Shown piece after piece: positions 20,709 through 25,992 of a stretch of DNA of 25,992 nt. Under the pieces are notes generated by a model. That model saw nothing but the letters and a program-made list of their open reading frames with translations, ran no database searches and was not told the origin of the DNA. How positions within the stretch are numbered: position 1 is the first letter of the stretch; each line of letters begins with the position of its first letter. Source of the DNA: a virus; the IMG/VR virus record IMGVR_UViG_3300011261_000105, positions 1-25,992 of that record; one strand, written 5' to 3'. The translations under genes were made by a program, and so were the position numbers.

Positions 20709-21071
20709 ATGAGTATTGAGATTGAGATGAATAGTGTTACAGTTACATTTAATGATCCTAACGACATTTTAGAACTAATGGATGATAAAGATAAGATTGA
20801 TTTGATTGAATCACTATCATGCTATAACGAAGTTATAAAACACGTAGCAGATCAGCTTGTATTCGGATGCACTAAAAATGGTAGTCATGGTTGGATTTCT
20901 AGTGGTTGGAATAAGAATCACGGATCAGCTTTAGAAAAAGCCAGAAATGAAATAGCAAAAAGCGCAAGCGGACAAGCAAAGGAGAGAATAGAATATCTTG
21001 AGCATGAGCTTAGTAAAAAATGCAAACTAATAGAAGAACTTGAAGATAAGGTTTATGAAAATCAACGATAA
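20709..21071 (+). CDS. hypothetical phage protein with coiled coil
   Basis: 120 residues. The N-terminus is acidic with a VTVTFNDPNDILELMDD segment; the middle is polar (GSHGWISSGWNKNHGSALEK); the C-terminal third (about 90-120) is a heptad-like helix (ERIEYLEHELSKKCKLIEEL). This pattern is common in uncharacterised phage proteins. AGGGGA from the module upstream is its ribosome site. It precedes the SNF2 helicase by about 20 bp and shares its promoter. Confidence 0.5.
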   Translation: MSIEIEMNSVTVTFNDPNDILELMDDKDKIDLIESLSCYNEVIKHVADQLVFGCTKNGSHGWISSGWNKNHGSALEKARNEIAKSASGQAKERIEYLEHELSKKCKLIEELEDKVYENQR

Positions 21072-21091
21072 TCTGGAAACACGGGGTTTAT

Positions 21092-22528
21092 ATGGAATAT
21101 AGTGAGTTTATATCTACGAAAGAGTTGCAGCCGATTAATTCAGGGTTCGATGTTCCTGATGAGTGGATTAATGCGTCAATGCGACCGCATCAAAAAGTAT
21201 GCACTAAATGGGCGTTAAAACGAGGACGATCTGCGTTATTTCTTGATACCGGACTTGGAAAATCTTTATGCCTATTGACATGGGCTTCATGTGTTGAGCG
21301 ATATACTGGATCACCCGTTATAATACTTGCACCACTAGCGGTTGCTCATCAAATAAACGCTGAAGCAATTAAATTCAATATAAAAAAGTGCGTTATTGGT
21401 GTTAGCGACGATGACTTTTGTGACGCAAAAGAACTGGGTTTAAATATTGCAACAAATGAAGATGATATACATAATGATGGCGTGTATATAACAAACTATG
21501 AGAAGTTAGATAATTTCGATACTAGCGTGTTTTCAGGAGTTGTTCTTGATGAGTCTTCAATTCTGAAAGGCTTTTATGGTAGAGTCCGAGAAAATATTAC
21601 CGAGTCGTTTAAAGATACTCCATATAAACTATCAACAACAGCTACGCCATCACCTAATGATTTCATGGAGCTTGGTACTCAATCTGAATTCTTAGGAATA
21701 ATGAATCAGTCTGAAATGCTGTCTATGTTTTTTGTTAATGATACTAGCGAAACAAATAAATGGCGTTTGAAAGGTCATGGCGCATCAAAATTCTGGGAAT
21801 GGTTGTCGACATGGGCTATAGTTCTTCGTAAACCTTCAGATCTTGGATTTGATGATGCCGGATATGATTTACCGCCCGTTGTATATCATGAGCATATAGT
21901 TGAAACAAAAGCATCTGGAGATGATATGTTTGTAAAAGTTGCACAGACATTATCAGAGCGCGCAATAGCTAGACGCGAAAGTGTTATCGAACGGTGTGAA
22001 AAAGCTGCATCTATAGCAAATGCAATTAATGATAAATGCCTGATTTGGTGTGATCGTAATGACGAATCAGAACTATTGACGCGCACAATAAATGATGCTG
22101 TTGAAGTTAAGGGATCAGATAAGCCGGAACATAAGCAATGGGCACTACTAGGCTTTGCTGGCGATGATGTTAAAAAGATGGTTAGTAAACCAGCAATTGC
22201 AGGATTTGGTATGAACTATCAGACGTGTTGTCATATGGTGTTTACTGGATTATCAGACTCGTTTGAAAAGTTCTATCAGGCTGTTAGACGTTGTCAAAGG
22301 TTCGGTCAACTAAGAGAAGTGCATGTTCATATTGTTGCTAGTGATAGAGAAGGCGCTGTTTTAGACAACATAAAGCGAAAACAAAAACAGCACGATGAAA
22401 TGTCAGAAAAGATGGTTTCTTTAATGCGTGATTTGACAATGAAACAGATTGATAGTGCATGTGAAATTAAAACAAAATATAATCCAGAATTAGAAATGAC
22501 AATTCCTAAATGGTTAGTGAGCGATTAA
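21092..22528 (+). CDS. SNF2-family helicase/translocase
   Basis: 478 residues with a compact SF2 core: an MRPHQKVCTKWAL Q-motif-like start, Walker A DTGLGKS (52-58), motif II VVLDESS (DESS instead of DEAH, about 150-156), motif III STTATPSPND (181-190) and motifs V-VI AIAGFGMNYQ and QAVRRCQRFGQ. This matches small phage SNF2-like translocases. It is followed after 2 bp by a DNA methyltransferase, a common phage pairing that may help modification of phage DNA. ATP-driven DNA translocation is the likely activity. No separate nuclease domain is present. Confidence 0.82.
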   Translation: MEYSEFISTKELQPINSGFDVPDEWINASMRPHQKVCTKWALKRGRSALFLDTGLGKSLCLLTWASCVERYTGSPVIILAPLAVAHQINAEAIKFNIKKCVIGVSDDDFCDAKELGLNIATNEDDIHNDGVYITNYEKLDNFDTSVFSGVVLDESSILKGFYGRVRENITESFKDTPYKLSTTATPSPNDFMELGTQSEFLGIMNQSEMLSMFFVNDTSETNKWRLKGHGASKFWEWLSTWAIVLRKPSDLGFDDAGYDLPPVVYHEHIVETKASGDDMFVKVAQTLSERAIARRESVIERCEKAASIANAINDKCLIWCDRNDESELLTRTINDAVEVKGSDKPEHKQWALLGFAGDDVKKMVSKPAIAGFGMNYQTCCHMVFTGLSDSFEKFYQAVRRCQRFGQLREVHVHIVASDREGAVLDNIKRKQKQHDEMSEKMVSLMRDLTMKQIDSACEIKTKYNPELEMTIPKWLVSD

Positions 22529-22530
22529 TT

Positions 22531-23493
22531 ATGAATAAAGTTATAAATCAAGTAGAAACAGATCGTTACAGCGTTTATCATGGCGACACTGTAGAAGTTG
22601 CGCAGGGTTTGCCTGATAACTCAGTTGGTTTTTCAATTCAATCGCCACCGTTTGAATCGTTGTTTACATATAGTAATTCAGATAGAGATATGGGTAATAG
22701 CGCATCTAGTGACCAATTCTGGGAACAGTATAAATTCCTTATTAAAGAACAGTTTAGAGTTATGAAAGAAGGGCGCAATGTTGCTATTCATTGCATGAAC
22801 CTACCTACTAGTAAGTTTCATCATGGGTTTATTGGTATTCGCGATTTTCGCGGTGAAATTATTAAAGCATTCCAGGAAGTTGGATTTATATATCATTCAG
22901 AGGTATGCATTTGGAAAGATCCGGTTGTTGCTATGCAACGAACAAAAGCACTTGGTTTATTGCATAAAACAATAAAAAAAGACAGCTCAATGAGTCGCCA
23001 AGGACTGACTGACTACGTTGTTGTATTTAGAAAGCCGGGCAAGAACGACCTGCCAGTTGAGGGGGAATTCACGCATTACGCTGGGAATGCAAAACTAGAC
23101 GGATTTAGAGAGGTTGAATATAACGATGGTAGAATAGTTCAAGTGCCTATCAAAGATAAAGCAACGAGCATTGATGTTTGGCAAAACTATGCAAGCCCTG
23201 TGTGGTGGGATATTGATCAGACAAACACTATTAATTATAAAATGGCTAGGGATGGAGAAGATGAGCGTCATATTTGCCCGCTACAGCTAGATGTGATTGA
23301 ACGATGCTTGCAGCTATGGAGTAGAGAGGATGATATTGTGTGGTCTACGTTTATGGGTGTAGGAAGTGAGGGTTATATGTCGCTTAAAATGGGTCGTAGA
23401 TTTATTGGTGCTGAGTTAAAAGAGTCTTATTTCAATCACGCAGTAAGACATTTAGATGATGCGTTAAAAGAAGGCCAATACGACCTATTCTAA
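22531..23493 (+). CDS. DNA N6-adenine/N4-cytosine methyltransferase
   Basis: 320 residues. Motif IV appears early as SIQSPPF (about 35-41, S-P-P-F rather than D-P-P-Y), and motif I late as STFMGVGSEGYMS (about 272-284, F-x-G-x-G), followed by RRFIGAELKESYF: the beta-class permuted order used by amino-methyltransferases. SPP-type motif IV is more typical of N4-cytosine enzymes. The ATG at 22531 is preferred over upstream starts that overlap the helicase. No matching restriction enzyme is seen, so it probably protects phage DNA or regulates; target site unknown. Confidence 0.82.
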   Translation: MNKVINQVETDRYSVYHGDTVEVAQGLPDNSVGFSIQSPPFESLFTYSNSDRDMGNSASSDQFWEQYKFLIKEQFRVMKEGRNVAIHCMNLPTSKFHHGFIGIRDFRGEIIKAFQEVGFIYHSEVCIWKDPVVAMQRTKALGLLHKTIKKDSSMSRQGLTDYVVVFRKPGKNDLPVEGEFTHYAGNAKLDGFREVEYNDGRIVQVPIKDKATSIDVWQNYASPVWWDIDQTNTINYKMARDGEDERHICPLQLDVIERCLQLWSREDDIVWSTFMGVGSEGYMSLKMGRRFIGAELKESYFNHAVRHLDDALKEGQYDLF

Positions 23494-23502
23494 TCAAACC
23501 AC

Positions 23503-23522
23503 AGCCCCTAACGGGGCTTTTT
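23503..23522 (+). terminator. intrinsic terminator after the methyltransferase
   Basis: AGCCCC, TAAC, GGGGCT then a T run: same stem and loop as the terminator at 14150-14171. The next gene begins only 15 bp later. Confidence 0.8.
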
Positions 23523-23536
23523 AATATGGATGACGC

Positions 23537-24379
23537 ATGAAACAATATTTAGACGTATGTAAAAATATTATCGACAATGGTGAGTGGGTTTATAACGAAA
23601 GAACGGGTAAGCGTTGTTTAACTATAATCAACGCTGATTTTGTTTATTCTAGTGAGTATCCTATTGTCACCACCAGAAAAAGTCCGTTTAAACTAGCTGT
23701 TGGCGAGCTGCTTGGATATATTTCCGGCGTTACTGATGCGTTGATAATGAAAGAGAAATATAAAGCACCGTCGTGGTTGGCTAATGCTAACGATAATGAG
23801 TCGTGGATTAATAACCATAACCGTAAGCACAATAATGATATGGGGTTCGTGTATGGTGCGGTTGCTAAGAATTGGCCTAAACATGATGGTAGTACTATTG
23901 ATTTATTCGAGAAAGTAGTAAACAACCTATCCAATGGAATTGACGACAGAGGCGAGATAGTCACGTTCTGGAATGAGGGTTTATTCGATCTCGGATGCTT
24001 GCGGCCATGTATGCATAGTCATCAATTCTCATTAATAGGCGATACGCTGCATTTAAATAGCACTCAGCGCAGTTGTGATATGCCGTTGGGATACGTTGCA
24101 AACGCTCAACAGTGTTATATTATGCTTGCGTTAATGGCTCAAATAACTGGTCATAAAGCTGGAAAGGTTTTCCATAAGATTGTAAATGCGCATATTTACG
24201 AAGATCAGATCGAGTTAATGAAAAAACAGATTGAGCGTGAACCGCTACCATCGCCTACATTGAGTATAAATCCAGATATTGAAACATTAGACGATATTCG
24301 AACATGGGTGACTACGGATGATTTCGATCTTATAGGTTACGAACACCACGAACCAATCAAATACCCGTTTTCTGTTTAG
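23537..24379 (+). CDS. thyA: thymidylate synthase-like enzyme (ThyA family, divergent)
   Basis: 280 residues. The N-terminal third has [20 protein letters not shown] (ThyA FP..TTK...EL.w). The catalytic Cys lies in [11 protein letters not shown] (Cys158) where ThyA has PPCH..FQF, followed by [13 protein letters not shown] (Q-R-S-x-D) and an Asn at 189 that aligns with the dUMP-selecting Asn. The end, [17 protein letters not shown], is also typical. It should make dTMP from dUMP with a methylene-folate cofactor. The family also includes phage dUMP/dCMP hydroxymethylases, and the divergent loop ([12 protein letters not shown]) leaves that open. Confidence 0.82.
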   Translation: MKQYLDVCKNIIDNGEWVYNERTGKRCLTIINADFVYSSEYPIVTTRKSPFKLAVGELLGYISGVTDALIMKEKYKAPSWLANANDNESWINNHNRKHNNDMGFVYGAVAKNWPKHDGSTIDLFEKVVNNLSNGIDDRGEIVTFWNEGLFDLGCLRPCMHSHQFSLIGDTLHLNSTQRSCDMPLGYVANAQQCYIMLALMAQITGHKAGKVFHKIVNAHIYEDQIELMKKQIEREPLPSPTLSINPDIETLDDIRTWVTTDDFDLIGYEHHEPIKYPFSV

Positions 24380-24387
24380 CTGTGATC

Positions 24388-24396
24388 TGATACAAT
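24388..24396 (+). promoter_or_regulatory. extended -10 promoter element
   Basis: TGATACAAT lies in the gap after thyA, about 30 bp before the next start. It is the third copy of the TGATAYAMT-type element (others at 9014 and 19385). Confidence 0.45.
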
Positions 24397-24426
24397 AGCC
24401 GAAACACAATATTAATAGGTTATGTT

Positions 24427-24672
24427 ATGGATGAAGTAGATATTGCACAAGAGCGCGAGCAGGGTTTTATTAACGCAGCACTCGCAGAACAGAAGAATAA
24501 AATCAACAGAGATAGAGAATTACGCGAAAAAATCGAAAAAACGGGCGTTAAATTGCACTGTAAGTATTGCGAAACAGAATGAGAAGGGTATGATACTAGT
24601 TATTGCGATATTGAATGTCGCAAAGAGTATGAGTTTCTTCAAGAGGCTTTGAAACGGAATGGAAATATTTAA
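24427..24672 (+). CDS. TraR/DksA-like zinc-finger protein with an in-frame UGA
   Basis: The ATG at 24427 opens MDEVDIAQEREQGFINAALA, a start typical of TraR/DksA-like phage zinc-finger proteins (D-x-A-Q..E..L..AL). The first zinc pair is HCKYCETE, then an in-frame TGA at 24580-24582; the same frame continues EGYDTSYCDIECRKEYEF with the second pair and stops with TAA at 24672 (81 codons in all). TraR/DksA proteins bind RNA polymerase and alter promoter choice. The finger loop is cut by the UGA, so a functional zinc site needs readthrough. It could instead be a mutated gene. Confidence 0.6.
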
Positions 24673-24684
24673 GAGAGGTTTATC

Positions 24685-25338
24685 ATGGATTTAAGTAAAA
24701 GACCTGAAGGCGCTACGCATTATTCTGAAAGTGGCGACACGTGGTATAGGATTCCGTCAGAATTAGGTGGGGATTATGACTACATGTCACACTTGAGGGA
24801 TCGCTGGATTGGCAGCAACGGATCTCCAATATACCAAGACCTAAAACCAATCGTAGACTGGTCAAAAGCACCCGATAACGCTACTCATGCGCTTACTACG
24901 GGGACGGAGTGGAGTGGATGCAGCGACATAGTAGGTCGTATAGATTTTGTAGAGTTCGTAGATGGAGAGTATGTAGATGATCTTTACGGAGAATATGATA
25001 TAGGCAATGACTCATGGATAGTACTAGAGCAGCGCCCAACAGATAAAACAGACGAGGACATTAAACATATGCATGACACGTCACCATCAGCGCACTACGA
25101 TAAATATATGTATCGCGTCAACATCAAACCTGAAGATGCAGTACGCGGGTATATTGAAGTTAAACTAGATCCGTATCGTGTCGGCAAGGTTTGCGGTGTA
25201 GGTGGTGGAGCGTTAGAACAGTGCTTGAAAAAAGCTATGCGTGGAACTGATAAAGGGCATAGCGAGAAGCGAGTGTTAGAAGAGATCATCTCAGCGGCTA
25301 AGCGTGGGCTTGAGATGATTGAAGAGGATGAGGGTTAG
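24685..25338 (+). CDS. hypothetical phage protein with GATH/NATH repeats
   Basis: 217 residues, unrecognised. Two related N-terminal segments, RPEGATHYSESGDTWYRI and APDNATHALTTGTEWSG, each carry P-x-x-A-T-H followed by a Trp; a similar PDWATH motif occurs in cassette 2 (10960). The C-terminal domain (about 138-217) has VKLDPYRVGKVCGVGGGALE, TDKGHSEKRVLEEI and an acidic end: a conserved-looking helical domain of a type often found at the end of phage hypothetical proteins. The start has a GAGAGG site. No function can be assigned. Confidence 0.55.
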   Translation: MDLSKRPEGATHYSESGDTWYRIPSELGGDYDYMSHLRDRWIGSNGSPIYQDLKPIVDWSKAPDNATHALTTGTEWSGCSDIVGRIDFVEFVDGEYVDDLYGEYDIGNDSWIVLEQRPTDKTDEDIKHMHDTSPSAHYDKYMYRVNIKPEDAVRGYIEVKLDPYRVGKVCGVGGGALEQCLKKAMRGTDKGHSEKRVLEEIISAAKRGLEMIEEDEG

Positions 25339-25383
25339 TTGTATGACTAACGCAACAGAACAATATAACAAACGGAGTGAACA

Positions 25384-25860
25384 ATGAGACTAGATAAACA
25401 CCTAAAAACAGTGTATGAATTTCGGAAGGCAACGGGCTTGCCTACATGTTCATTACATGATTGCGAGTATGAAACGCATCGACAGGTTACGCTTGAGGAG
25501 ATCATAGAAGCCGCTGATGGAGTAACAGATTCAATCGTTACACTAGCAGGTATTGCGCTAGATGCAGAGCCTAGGCGCTCAAGTATGGCTACGTCAGTTA
25601 TTGAGCGTATTGATAATGCAATGACTCATATCGGGTTTAAACCTGATGCGTGCATGAAAATCGTGCATGACGCTAATATGTCTAAGCTATGCAAGCCTGA
25701 CGAAGTTGAGAAAACGATTGATTATTACAACAGTATCGGCGTATCGTGCGATACAGAGGTTATGAACGGCGAGCTAGTTGCTGTATACTGTAAAGAAGAC
25801 ACAACAGATAAACACGGAAAATTCTACCCAGCGAAAAAACTGCTAAAATGTATCAACTGA
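25384..25860 (+). CDS. MazG-like / phosphoribosyl-ATP-pyrophosphohydrolase-family protein
   Basis: 158 residues: an EFRKATGLP start, then VTLEEIIEAADGVTDSIVTL (E-E-x-x-E..D-x-x-x-D metal motif, here EEIIEAADGVTD) and the family's downstream hallmark IVHDANMSKLCKPD. These enzymes hydrolyse nucleotide triphosphates and related molecules in phage nucleotide metabolism or ppGpp control. The ATG at 25384 has a GGAG site. The frame ends TGA (25858-25860) after LLKCIN, but the same frame stays open to the window end with protein-like sequence (HEPKWSELAYWQDSDIAELF), so the true end may lie beyond the window by readthrough. Confidence 0.65.
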   Translation: MRLDKHLKTVYEFRKATGLPTCSLHDCEYETHRQVTLEEIIEAADGVTDSIVTLAGIALDAEPRRSSMATSVIERIDNAMTHIGFKPDACMKIVHDANMSKLCKPDEVEKTIDYYNSIGVSCDTEVMNGELVAVYCKEDTTDKHGKFYPAKKLLKCIN

Positions 25861-25992
25861 CACGAACCCAAATGGTCAGAACTTGCCTACTGGCAGGATT
25901 CAGATATAGCCGAGCTATTCACGTACAAAACACTCTTCCCTATTGCCAACTCACGTGGGCGTTTTTATCTCGCAAATAGGACAAACAACGCA

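Noticed and set aside
13482-25860. A wholesale genetic code with UGA as Trp
   Set aside because: UGA is a plausible true stop at 7935, 8147, 9011 and 14671, where reading on gives stops or non-protein sequence, and Trp is otherwise encoded by TGG. Only local readthrough or mutation is considered.
1-25992. CRISPR arrays, rRNA, insertion sequences
   Set aside because: No regular short repeats with equal spacers, no rRNA-like blocks and no transposase ORFs were seen by eye. The attC-like repeats are irregularly spaced and flank genes.
1-25992. tRNA genes, including a UGA suppressor
   Set aside because: No cloverleaf with a clear GGTTCGAATCC-type arm was found by eye. A proper scan might still find a degenerate one.

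Overview
The window is part of a bacteriophage (or prophage) genome. It is AT-rich and densely coding, with many overlapping small genes of unknown function, a block of phage replication and recombination genes, and one virion-assembly gene. No ribosomal, tRNA or housekeeping genes were seen. Hairpin terminators, sigma70-like promoters and the flavour of the proteins suggest a gammaproteobacterial, perhaps marine, host. The host is inference.

Layout. A leftward operon (3938 to 1) runs from small early genes through a RecE-type PD-(D/E)XK exonuclease and a RecT-like annealing protein to the start of ssb, which is cut by the window edge. A gene-free region of about 475 bp (3939-4413) carries divergent promoters, several perfect palindromes and an AT-rich tract. 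Everything to its right is rightward: Lar-like zinc protein, superfamily 2 helicase, a run of small ORFs, VRR-NUC nuclease, a broken M15-type peptidase, PhoH ATPase, beta sliding clamp, HslV-like protease homologue, HTH-metallophosphoesterase, primase-helicase, Mu F/SPP1 gp7-type head protein, SNF2 helicase plus DNA methyltransferase, thymidylate synthase-like enzyme, zinc-finger protein and a MazG-like pyrophosphohydrolase. The first group makes and processes recombination intermediates; the second replicates phage DNA, supplies nucleotides and modifies DNA.

The most striking feature lies between PhoH and the clamp (about 10.7-12.85 kb). Seven small ORFs stand head to tail, each followed by an imperfect inverted repeat of about 60-80 bp that begins ATAAC, usually overlapping the ORF stop codon, and ends GTTAT. 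Inner arms pair except for bases that bulge from one strand. This is the architecture of integron attC sites and gene cassettes. Two of the sites are identical over 68 bp. A smaller set lies at 6.47-6.99 kb. No integron integrase or attI is visible, so this looks like a cluster of attC sites lacking an integrase, carried inside a phage replication region.

Other oddities are three separate in-frame UGA codons (beta clamp, zinc-finger protein, MazG-like ORF), a +1 frameshift at tandem TAA codons in the M15-type gene, and three compact punctuation modules in which a promoter, a terminator hairpin and the ribosome binding site of the next gene are fused.
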